From contig CANJSG010000006.1 in assembly GCA_947476875.1 (NCBI GenBank), positions 1 through 47,810 on the forward strand: a stretch of 47,810 nt of DNA, written 5' to 3'. Under the pieces are notes generated by a model that was not told the origin of the DNA, ran no database searches, and was given only the letters and a program-made list of their open reading frames with translations. Position 1 is the stretch's first letter. The number at the start of each line of letters is the position of its first letter. This stretch comes from Verrucomicrobiota bacterium (GTDB taxonomy: Bacteria > Verrucomicrobiota > Verrucomicrobiia > Limisphaerales > CANJSG01). A program made the position numbers and the translations under genes. This document shows positions 1 to 6,622 of the stretch, in pieces.

Positions 1-1
1 C

Positions 2-421
2 AAACCGGCCGAAGCGATCGCCAGCCACACCGCTGCCGTGCGTTATGCGCCGGAGTCCAAGACGGCCCGGCTGACCCTCCAGACCGCGCAACGGGAAGCC
101 GCGGCCCGCCGCCAACCGGTGTTCCTGCCCAGAGATCCCGTGCTCCAATCTCAGATCCTGACGGACCCCGATCCCGTCTCCGCCCAAGCGGAACTGGCCG
201 CCCAGCGGGCCATTGAGCGCTCTCGCTTCAACCGGGGCTACGACGCCGGAGTGCCCAACACCCAACCGACACCTTTCCCAACCCAACCCAAACGACCATG
301 GGAACCCTTCTCCTCCTCACCCTGCTGCTGGCAACCCAGGCCGCCCACGCCTTCTACGACTCCTCCAAGGGAAAATGGATCAACAGGGATCCCATCGAGG
401 AGGACGGCGGCGCGAACCTGA
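2..421 (+). CDS. Partial ORF open from window start, unknown
   Basis: A frame is open from the first bases of the window and runs to a stop at 421, so it may be the 3' end of a gene that starts outside. The readable part is rich in Ala, Arg and Gln and looks helical; I recognise no domain. Its last 120 bases overlap the signal-peptide gene at 298 in another frame, and that part is Pro/Ser-rich, as expected of shadow translation. The real protein may therefore end earlier, or this may not be a gene at all. Confidence 0.3.
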   Translation, partial: KPAEAIASHTAAVRYAPESKTARLTLQTAQREAAARRQPVFLPRDPVLQSQILTDPDPVSAQAELAAQRAIERSRFNRGYDAGVPNTQPTPFPTQPKRPWEPFSSSPCCWQPRPPTPSTTPPRENGSTGIPSRRTAART

Positions 422-1104
422 GCGGGTTCGTGGGCAACAACCCGGTGGATCAGGCGGACGAGTTGGGCTTGGTCATCGTAGGGTTTTACGGTTTCGATAA
501 ATCCAACAAGTGGCCGGATGCCGGGAACCTTAAGCTGGAAGCTATTTCCGCAGAGCTTGCAGCGACTCAAACGGTTCTTGGTCCAGCAACGATTCACGGC
601 ATGCCACCTACCAGGGACCATCGCCTTTACGCGTCCCGCGACGATGCCGTCGCCTTTGTTGACCTCCTCAGATACTTGGATACGAACAAGGATGGGACCT
701 ATAACCCGCCGTGCGACACAAAGGAGCCGATCAAGATCTTTGGCTGGAGCTGGGGCGGGGCCTCGGCCGTCGAACTGGCAAACCGAATCAAGAGGAGCCC
801 GAAGTTCAAGGACAAGGAGGTTCAAGTCTTGGTCACCATTGATCCTGTCACTCTTTTACGACCGGCCAATCACACGGTCCCAGACAACGTCCAATACTTC
901 GTCAATTTCTTCCAAACCAAGGGCAAAGGAAGCCTCTTTCACGGCTCATTCTTAAGTTCTCGGGCACAGCGATCATGGCAGTATGATGCCAATCTTGATG
1001 GAGAGCAGCTGGCCTATGTGGAAGAAGAAGGAAGAACGCGTAGCGTTAATCACACCTTTATCATCTGGAAACTTAAACCTGACATCGTTGAAGCACTCCG
1101 ATAG
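298..1104 (+). CDS. Secreted mini-RHS protein with lipase-like C-terminal domain
   Basis: This 268-residue protein has three parts. Residues 1-18 are a signal peptide ending AHA. Residues 19-57 are an RHS-associated core motif (KWINRDPIEEDGG ... FVGNNPVDQADELG). The rest is a unique C-terminal domain. RHS proteins normally carry this core after more than a thousand residues of YD repeats, which are absent here. The tip has an alpha/beta-hydrolase nucleophile elbow (FGWSWGGAS), a plausible acid (TIDPV) and a plausible His (VNHTFI), as in lipases and phospholipase effectors. Three lipoprotein genes follow at once and are candidate immunity genes. The N-terminus is near-identical to the gene at 2694, while the tips are unrelated. 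Base composition is lower in GC than the housekeeping genes. Toxin function is inferred. Confidence 0.75.
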   Translation: MGTLLLLTLLLATQAAHAFYDSSKGKWINRDPIEEDGGANLSGFVGNNPVDQADELGLVIVGFYGFDKSNKWPDAGNLKLEAISAELAATQTVLGPATIHGMPPTRDHRLYASRDDAVAFVDLLRYLDTNKDGTYNPPCDTKEPIKIFGWSWGGASAVELANRIKRSPKFKDKEVQVLVTIDPVTLLRPANHTVPDNVQYFVNFFQTKGKGSLFHGSFLSSRAQRSWQYDANLDGEQLAYVEEEGRTRSVNHTFIIWKLKPDIVEALR

Positions 1105-1128
1105 GCGGCCTTCAACTCCTCAACTGCC

Positions 1129-1554
1129 ATGAAACACCCAGGAACAATTGGACTTTGCTTTCTCATTCACCTGATTGCCAGTGGATGCGCCCATACGGTC
1201 CGGTTTTCCGTTGTCGACGCTGAGAACAGCAAACCAATCGAAAGAGTCGAAGCGGAGTGGAAGAAGACCAGATACGGCCTCATCAAGGATGTTGAAAACG
1301 ACTCGGAGAAGCTTCCGCGATCCAATAGCAAAGGTTTGGTAGTGGCTTCTCCCGTTTTCTACACGATGTCGGAGCACGATTTCGTATTCACAAAGCAAGG
1401 GTATCAGCCTGCCAGGATGTATCTGAGCGGTGGGAAAGGCATAGTGCTGTCTCCCGACCCCTTTTTCGGAGTCACCAATACCGTTTCTTGGTCGGCCAAA
1501 CTGTTGCCCATGGCCGACCCTGTGGTCATTCCAATGCACCGACTCGTCCAGTAG
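1129..1554 (+). CDS. Lipoprotein, paralogue 1 of 3 (candidate immunity protein)
   Basis: This 141-residue protein has a hydrophobic N-terminus ending in a lipobox-like IASGC, which predicts a lipid-anchored periplasmic protein. The mature part begins with a short motif shared by the three tandem genes (GCAHTVRFSVVDAE, then KP) and resembles a beta-sandwich of the carboxypeptidase-regulatory type. It closely resembles the next gene along its whole length, including the ending IPMHRL. It starts 24 bases after the lipase-tip RHS gene, on the same strand. Tandem duplicated lipoproteins are known as immunity partners of type VI phospholipase effectors (Tli proteins). By analogy I infer protection against the upstream lipase-like tip. 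No direct homology to Tli families was verified. Confidence 0.7.
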   Translation: MKHPGTIGLCFLIHLIASGCAHTVRFSVVDAENSKPIERVEAEWKKTRYGLIKDVENDSEKLPRSNSKGLVVASPVFYTMSEHDFVFTKQGYQPARMYLSGGKGIVLSPDPFFGVTNTVSWSAKLLPMADPVVIPMHRLVQ

Positions 1555-1573
1555 CCTTTATCCCTCCCCAAGG

Positions 1574-1623
1574 GGCTACGTCGTCTACAGCATCGGCCGC
1601 GACCTGACCGACGACGGCGGCAA
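1574..1623 (+). pseudogene. Decayed gene-tail fragment, copy A
   Basis: Fifty bases here match 4014-4063 at 47 positions by my count. In frame they encode GYVVYSIGRDLTDDGGN, a motif I recall from the C-termini of pseudopilin-like hypothetical proteins in planctomycetes and Verrucomicrobia (YSvGpDgkDDGG). There is no start codon or body, so it is a fragment lying between lipoprotein paralogues 1 and 2. Confidence 0.6.
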
Positions 1624-1664
1624 TCGAAGCGCTCCGGTAATTGGCCATCAGCGATAAAAATCCC

Positions 1665-2096
1665 ATGAAACGCCTCATGCTGTTGTTGCTTTGCTCCACA
1701 AGCATCGTGGTTGCCACAGGGTGCGCCCACAAGGTCCGGTTTTCGGTAATCGACGCGGAAAGCCGAAAGCCGCTCGAAGGAGTCGAAACGGAATGGGAAA
1801 AATCTCGGGCGGGATTGCTCATGAGCATTTACCGCGAGGAGTCCAAGCTCCCGTCGTCGACGGGAGCTGGCTTTGTTGAAGCGGCTCCTGTCTTCTACCG
1901 GAAGAGCAACCACAACTTTCTGTTCACCAAGTCCGGATTCGAACCCGCGACCGTTGTCGTTCGTGAAAACAAAGCATGGGTGATTTCTCCGGATCTACTT
2001 CATGGCATTGTTACTAATCGAGCGATCTCGGTGGTGTCAGACTTTCAGCCTTTAACCAATCCTATGATTGTTCCGATGCACCGCTTGAAAAACTAG
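1665..2096 (+). CDS. Lipoprotein, paralogue 2 of 3 (candidate immunity protein)
   Basis: I start this at ATG 1665 (MKRLMLLLLC) rather than TTG 1641, because the hydrophobic signal begins there. The 143-residue product has a lipobox (VVATGC) followed by CAHKVRFSVIDAE and KPLEGVE, closely matching paralogue 1, and ends IVPMHRLKN like it. It is predicted to be a periplasm-facing lipoprotein. The two probably arose by tandem duplication, with a decayed gene-tail fragment caught between them. Function is unknown; a role as immunity protein for the lipase-like RHS tip is inferred from position and from the known duplication of lipase-effector immunity genes. Confidence 0.7.
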   Translation: MKRLMLLLLCSTSIVVATGCAHKVRFSVIDAESRKPLEGVETEWEKSRAGLLMSIYREESKLPSSTGAGFVEAAPVFYRKSNHNFLFTKSGFEPATVVVRENKAWVISPDLLHGIVTNRAISVVSDFQPLTNPMIVPMHRLKN

Positions 2097-2164
2097 GAAC
2101 ACAGGGCTGTTTGGCCAATGCCATATTGCCGACATAAAACCGTGGGCAAATCAGTCTGTCGGCC

Positions 2165-2575
2165 ATGATACGTGTGCTCAAAGCGCTGGTCTGCATCCCC
2201 TTTCTCACGGGTTGCACCCACACGATGAAGTTCCGTCTCGTCGACGAAGATTCAGGAAAACCAGTTGCCACGGCGACAGCCCGTCTGACGAAGGTGGACT
2301 ACCGTTTCCTGATGGACCGTGAGGAGCGGAATTTGGAACTACGAATGGCGGACACCGAAGGCTTGATCAGCGTCAGCGGTGTGCGGCAGGCCCATGACTA
2401 TGTTCTCATCGAAGCTCCCGGATATCTGAACGCTCGCGCAGGTTTTATTGGCGATGGCAAAGTTGGATTGGTTTCTCCCTATCCACCCCTCGATCCGAAT
2501 CCCGACACCCACTACCTGAATCAAAAGCGAGTGGCTCAGGACACCGTCATAGTTGTCCTATTGAAGAGACGATAA
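2165..2575 (+). CDS. Lipoprotein, diverged paralogue 3 of 3
   Basis: This 136-residue protein has a short signal and lipobox (FLTGC), then CTHTMKFRLVDEDSGKPV, which aligns with the start of the two upstream lipoproteins. The rest has diverged but keeps the same layout: a central segment followed by a glycine turn (EAPGYLNARAGF, compare KQGYQPARMYL) and a VSPYPP segment comparable to LSPDPF. It is the last gene of the first cassette; the next effector begins about 120 bases downstream. It may be an older immunity duplicate or have another target. Confidence 0.65.
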   Translation: MIRVLKALVCIPFLTGCTHTMKFRLVDEDSGKPVATATARLTKVDYRFLMDREERNLELRMADTEGLISVSGVRQAHDYVLIEAPGYLNARAGFIGDGKVGLVSPYPPLDPNPDTHYLNQKRVAQDTVIVVLLKRR

Positions 2576-2638
2576 AAAATCTTCCCACAAGAACGTTCAC
2601 TACTGCCCATCTCCTTAGCCCCGCTCGGCTTCTTCGAC

Positions 2639-2665
2639 GGCCAGCCGCTCCGCCACCGCCGCCTC
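2639..2665 (+). pseudogene. Decayed gene-tail fragment, copy B
   Basis: These bases match 3981-4007 at about 23 of 27 positions and encode GQPLRHRRL in the same frame as GQPLRYRKL of copy C. The match fades just before the signal-peptide gene at 2694, so a recombination junction or decay point lies here. Confidence 0.45.
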
Positions 2666-2693
2666 ATTCGATCAACCCCCGACCACCACGCCC

Positions 2694-3458
2694 ATGAGAA
2701 CAATGCCCCTCCTCGCGCTCCTGCTCGCCAGCCAGGCCGCCCACGCCTTCTACGACTCCTCCAAGGGAAGATGGATCAACAGGGATCTGATTGAGGAGGA
2801 TGGCGGCGTGAACCTGAGCGGGTTCGTGGGCAATGATTCCGTGAGCTTTGTCGACCCTCTCGGCGACGCGCTCTACCCGCCTAATTTTATGGGGCCATTG
2901 CTGCCTACGGATTGGAGGAAGACGGTTTTCAAAAGCTTCGAAAACCCGAGGTTTCAGGAACACGACCAGCGCATCCATGATTTGGTAAACGATTTCAATC
3001 GGAACAAAGACAAATACTGCGGCTGCACTGCCGATCAACGGAAGAAAGTCCCAGACGCTACATTCGACATGGTAAAAGCATGGGTCATCCAGGAGTCGGG
3101 CGGTTCCCCGGTTGCTTGGAGAAATGACCCCGCCCAAGTCAATAATCCAGGAAGTGACTGGAATGATTGGAAAAAAGACCTGGGATTGACGAAGCCGAAA
3201 AGCCGCAACACCGGAACGCCTGATGGCAATCTCAAGGCAGCCATAGGCTATTTGTGCAGAAAAGGTTTTTGGAAATCAGGACAGCCTGCGAGAAACCGAC
3301 CTGAAGGAGTCTTTGATGGCTGGGGGGATGCGTTGCGTTTTTACAACAGTCGGATCGACTTAGGAAGTAATGGGCGACCCTACAGGGACAACTATTCCAA
3401 CCAAATCATCAAGAGAGCCGGCAATCCTGATGTCCACTACACGATCGAACTGCCATGA
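2694..3458 (+). CDS. Secreted mini-RHS protein with lysozyme/transglycosylase-like tip
   Basis: This 254-residue protein has a signal peptide (ending AHA) and an RHS-core segment that nearly repeats those of the gene at 298 (FYDSSKGRWINRD, then GGVNLSGFVGND and VDPLG), followed by an unrelated tip. The tip contains AWVIQESGGSPVAW, resembling the catalytic Glu motif of soluble lytic transglycosylases (ESGG). It also has NLKAAIGYL and ALRFYNS further on, where SLT domains carry N-I-x-G...YL and A-L-x-x-YN. I infer a peptidoglycan hydrolase acting in the periplasm. The stop overlaps the next start (ATGA), which predicts translational coupling to a cognate protein. The YD-repeat shell of normal RHS toxins is absent. 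Confidence 0.72.
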   Translation: MRTMPLLALLLASQAAHAFYDSSKGRWINRDLIEEDGGVNLSGFVGNDSVSFVDPLGDALYPPNFMGPLLPTDWRKTVFKSFENPRFQEHDQRIHDLVNDFNRNKDKYCGCTADQRKKVPDATFDMVKAWVIQESGGSPVAWRNDPAQVNNPGSDWNDWKKDLGLTKPKSRNTGTPDGNLKAAIGYLCRKGFWKSGQPARNRPEGVFDGWGDALRFYNSRIDLGSNGRPYRDNYSNQIIKRAGNPDVHYTIELP

Positions 3459-3973
3459 AAAGAAATCGGACTCAGTTCGGAGCACTCACGAAGCTGATAT
3501 GGACGGCGCTGCTGAGCGGGCTACTTCTCCTGGTTCTTAAGGCCGCAGCCGTTCCAAATACCACAGCCGAACGAATTTCCAGAAAGGACCTGGAACCCCT
3601 AAAAGGCGGAATGCTTGGAGAACAGGGTTTCAAGCGGGAAATTGTGCTGGCACCCGGGGTGAAGATGGCCGCAACCATCGAAGTATCGACCAAAGGAAAT
3701 GGCAGCCTTCGTATCGGAAACCTGAACCTCAGGGCCGTCGATTCTCATGACGACGGCAGTTACTACGAGAATGAGATGCTAGACATCGATTTCACCGACC
3801 TCGATGGCGACGGGAAACGTGAGATGGTGATTTCCGGCATCGTATGTTTCACCAGCGAAAAAGGGAGCACCGTATTGCGCCGAGAAGCCATCGTATTCAT
3901 CTACAAACTCCAAGCAGATCGAACATTCAAGAAGGTATATTGGAACACCGACTTCCATATCGAAATTGATTAA
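3455..3973 (+). CDS. Exported protein coupled to lysozyme-like RHS tip (candidate immunity)
   Basis: This 172-residue protein has a basic N-terminus and one hydrophobic segment (about residues 11-30), then a globular domain outside the cytoplasm. It contains DFTDLDGDGKREMV, a calcium-loop-like motif of the kind found in FG-GAP/VCBS and dockerin-like repeats. Its ATG overlaps the stop of the lysozyme-like effector by four bases, the tight coupling expected of a toxin and its antidote. I infer a periplasmic inhibitor of the peptidoglycan hydrolase. I recognise no known lysozyme-inhibitor family, so the role rests on position and predicted location. Confidence 0.62.
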   Translation: MKRNRTQFGALTKLIWTALLSGLLLLVLKAAAVPNTTAERISRKDLEPLKGGMLGEQGFKREIVLAPGVKMAATIEVSTKGNGSLRIGNLNLRAVDSHDDGSYYENEMLDIDFTDLDGDGKREMVISGIVCFTSEKGSTVLRREAIVFIYKLQADRTFKKVYWNTDFHIEID

Positions 3974-3980
3974 CCACACC

Positions 3981-4130
3981 GGCCAGCCGCTCCGCTACCG
4001 CAAGCTCGCCAATGGCTATGTCGTCTAAAGCATCGGCCACGACCTGACCGACGACGGCGGCAAGGAACCGCCCGCCGATCCCAAACCCGACGACCGCCAC
4101 GACCTCGCCTTCACCGTCGAACGGCCCTGA
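3981..4130 (+). pseudogene. Decayed gene-tail fragment, copy C (longest)
   Basis: Read in frame, this stretch gives GQPLRYRKLANGYVV, a stop (TAA), then SIGHDLTDDGGKEPP and a DLAFTVERP ending before TGA at 4128-4130. It is the longest of three fragments of the same lost gene. In copy A the base at the stop still encodes Tyr. The parent looks like the C-terminus of a pseudopilin-like secreted protein. From 4131 to 4350 I see no gene. Confidence 0.6.
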
Positions 4131-4350
4131 CTCGATCTTGATAGGTGTGGGTTCATCGCCCCGCTTATTGGAAGCGGAACTGGCACTGCGCCACCCGAAG
4201 AAACCGCTCTCACCCCGTTCACGCCAGCCAACGTTCGAACAACGCTCTCACGGTCGGGGTGAATCGGGTGCGGCCGCAAGTGTCGCTGCTCAGTTTTCTA
4301 TTCCTGGATGCGCGTTTTGGCTCCGGAGCGCAAATCTGTTCCTGGAAAAC

Positions 4351-4380
4351 AAAACGCCCGGCCGTTAAGCCGGGCGTTTG
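4351..4380 (-). terminator. Rho-independent terminator of tig
   Basis: A perfect 11-bp stem (AAACGCCCGGC with GCCGGGCGTTT, 6-base loop) lies 30 bases past the tig stop. On the minus strand it is followed by a T-rich stretch (GTTTTGTTTTCC). The only nearby gene end is tig. Confidence 0.85.
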
Positions 4381-4409
4381 AATTTCTAACGGAGCTTCCG
4401 CAAGGCCGG

Positions 4410-5726
4410 TCAGGCGGCGGGAGCCGCGGCGACGTCCTCGTATTTCGCGTTTTGGGCAAGCAGCTCCAAAACCTTCTCGTGGACGATCTGCTCGGCGACC
4501 TGGTTGATGCCGCCGTTTTCCTGGAGGTCTTTGGCCAGCTTCTCGGGGGTCATTTGATATTGGGCCGCCATCGCCTGGATGCGCTGGACCATGTCGATCT
4601 GCTCGACCTTGACGCCTTCCTTCTCGGCGATCTTGCCGAAGATGAAGGACGCCTTCACGCGCTCGCGGGCGGTGATGGTCGCGCTCTGGAAGATGTCGTT
4701 CTTCTGGGCTTCGATGGTCTCCTTGGGCACACCGCGGCGCTGGTTCTCGTTGACGATGTTGTAGACGAGGTTGCGGGTCTCCTGGTTGACCATGCCATCG
4801 GGCAGCTCGAACTGGACGGCATCGAGCGTGTGCTTGATGAGCTGGTCGCGAATGCCGCGCTTCTGGCGGGCGTTGCGGTCGTTCTGCAGCTCGAGCCGGA
4901 CGCCGTCACGGAGCTTGTCGACGGTCTCAGTGCCGAGGGTCTTGGCAAATTCGTCGGTCAACTCGGGCAGGACTTTCTCCTTCACCTCGACGACTTCGAT
5001 CTCATACGTGCCCTTTTTGCCGGAGAGCAACGGCTGGACGAAGTCGGCGGGGAACTCGATCTCGATGGTTTTCTTGTCGCCGGCCGAAGCGCCTTGGAGC
5101 TGGTTGCCGAAGCCGGGGATGAATCCTTCGCCATCGGCCGCGATCCAGAAGTTCTTCTGCTCGGTCAAACCCTTCGAGGCGGGGGCGATCTCGGTGATGG
5201 GCTTGCCGTCGACGGTGCCCGTGTAGTTCACGACGACGAGGTCGGTCGTCAGTGCGGCGCGGGTGACGGTGTTGAACTGGGATCCGCGCTCGCGCAGGCG
5301 ATCGATCGCGACGGAGATGTCGGAATCGCTGACGTCGGTCGACTCGCGCTTCACGTTGATGCCCTTGTATTCGGGCATGGTGAACTCGGGCGCCGTCTCG
5401 ATCGTGGCCGCGAATTGCAGCGTCTGGCCCTTGCCGAACTGGATCTCCTCGATGTCGGGATAGCCGACGACGTTGAGTTTCTGGTCCTTGACGGCCTGGC
5501 GGTAAGAATCTCCGATCAACTTCTTCTTCACCTCTTCCTGGATCTGCGTTTCGAAACGCTTGGTCACCATCGCGAGCGGCGCCTTGCCCGCACGGAAACC
5601 TGGGAGGGCGACTTCCTTCTGGAAATTCTTCGCGACGTCGTCGAACGACTTGTCGACGGCTTGGGCGTCGAGATCGACGCGCATGAGCTTCTTGCAGGGG
5701 GCGAGCGTTTCTACCGTTACATTCAC
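4410..5726 (-). CDS. tig: Trigger factor (ribosome-associated chaperone, PPIase)
   Basis: This 438-residue protein has the normal trigger-factor length. The N-terminal ribosome-binding domain has the signature loop (LPGFRAGKAP), the middle FKBP-like domain (about residues 150-240) starts DLVVVNYTGTVDG, and a long helical C-terminal domain forms the substrate cradle. It binds ribosomal protein L23 and shields nascent chains at the tunnel exit. The start is GTG at 5726, preceded on the minus strand by GAAAGG at good spacing. The gene appears to be transcribed alone and has its own terminator. tig often precedes clpP/clpX, but not here. Confidence 0.97.
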   Translation of the reverse strand: MNVTVETLAPCKKLMRVDLDAQAVDKSFDDVAKNFQKEVALPGFRAGKAPLAMVTKRFETQIQEEVKKKLIGDSYRQAVKDQKLNVVGYPDIEEIQFGKGQTLQFAATIETAPEFTMPEYKGINVKRESTDVSDSDISVAIDRLRERGSQFNTVTRAALTTDLVVVNYTGTVDGKPITEIAPASKGLTEQKNFWIAADGEGFIPGFGNQLQGASAGDKKTIEIEFPADFVQPLLSGKKGTYEIEVVEVKEKVLPELTDEFAKTLGTETVDKLRDGVRLELQNDRNARQKRGIRDQLIKHTLDAVQFELPDGMVNQETRNLVYNIVNENQRRGVPKETIEAQKNDIFQSATITARERVKASFIFGKIAEKEGVKVEQIDMVQRIQAMAAQYQMTPEKLAKDLQENGGINQVAEQIVHEKVLELLAQNAKYEDVAAAPAA

Positions 5727-5943
5727 AATCAGACCTTTCAGTTGAACAATGCCGAACGAGGCGGCCGGAGGATCCGGGCACCCGACAACGAGTCGCGGAG
5801 CCTAGGTTTCGGGGTATTCACCGTCAAGCATGCCGTCCCCGAGTGCGGGAGGATTGATGCGGCCGACCAAACTCCGGGAGGAGCCGAGCCGGGATTCGGC
5901 TGAAATCGCCGACGGCGCCTGAGACGCAGAAGTGGCTTATGCC

Positions 5944-6522
5944 CTAGGACCTTTTACTTGCGCTGACATCGATGACTGCCGGAACTGCGACCAAGCTTGA
6001 ACGGGTCGAAGGCTTCTCGAACGAAACACCAAGGTCCTTCCAGATCGGAGCAAGGCTGGGATCATCGTTGATCGTGTTCTTTATGGCATCATCGTCGACC
6101 ATGTCTTTCCAGCGGCTCAGCCACAGTTTGGCCTCTGCCTCGCGTCCGACACGGCAGGCCAAGCGGGCCAGGAAGTAGAAGATGGCACTCGTCTTGGGGA
6201 ACTTGTGGGCGGCGCTCCTCAGTTCGGTGAGGGCTTCCTGCGCTCGTTGGCTGTTATAAAGGCTGTGGGCGAGGCAGATATGGCCGGCGGGACGATCTGG
6301 AGCGATCTTCACCATGGACCGGGCGAGGTCCAACGCGTGGTCCCAACGCAACATCCGAGCGCAGATTTTCCAGCGGATCACCAACACGTCCGGATGATAG
6401 CGAAGCAGGAAGCTGAGACGTTCGATTTCGGCCTGCGCCTCCTGCGGCGCCCCTAATTCCAGCCAACCAGTAGCGGCGTTTACACTGTGAGAATCAGGAG
6501 CTTGGATTTCCGGCCATTTCAT
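5944..6522 (-). CDS. TPR-like helical protein
   Basis: I start at ATG 6522 (MKWPEIQAPDS) instead of the upstream 6573, because the first 17 residues of the longer ORF look non-coding. The roughly 192-residue product is a set of helical pairs of the tetratricopeptide kind: WLELGAPQEAQAEIERL, then RWDHALDLARSMVKIAPDRP, then QRAQEALTELRSAAHKFP. It has no signal peptide, so it is probably a cytoplasmic scaffold. The last 25 residues are Ser/Val-rich and outside the repeats. Such small TPR proteins are common near housekeeping genes in Verrucomicrobia; partners are unknown. Confidence 0.75.
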   Translation of the reverse strand: MKWPEIQAPDSHSVNAATGWLELGAPQEAQAEIERLSFLLRYHPDVLVIRWKICARMLRWDHALDLARSMVKIAPDRPAGHICLAHSLYNSQRAQEALTELRSAAHKFPKTSAIFYFLARLACRVGREAEAKLWLSRWKDMVDDDAIKNTINDDPSLAPIWKDLGVSFEKPSTRSSLVAVPAVIDVSASKRS

Positions 6523-6578
6523 AATGATAGGGTGGTTTTGATACACCTTTGCCGAAGAAACCGGCCCAAGCAAGAATA

Positions 6579-6599
6579 AATGTCACTTTTATAGACATT
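6579..6599 (-). promoter_or_regulatory. AT-rich inverted repeat upstream of the TPR gene
   Basis: AATGTC and GACATT form a perfect 6-bp inverted repeat with a 9-base AT-rich spacer that reads TATAAAAGT on the minus strand. It lies about 57 bases before the TPR start, in the short gap after argS, and is a likely promoter and/or operator. Confidence 0.3.
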
Positions 6600-6622
6600 C
6601 TGTCTTAAAAGGCACCAATTGG

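Noticed and set aside
4308-5903. 531-residue plus-strand ORF opposite tig
   Set aside because: It is antisense to trigger factor, whose domains and codon pattern are clear on the minus strand; the translation is Leu/Val/Asp-rich shadow.
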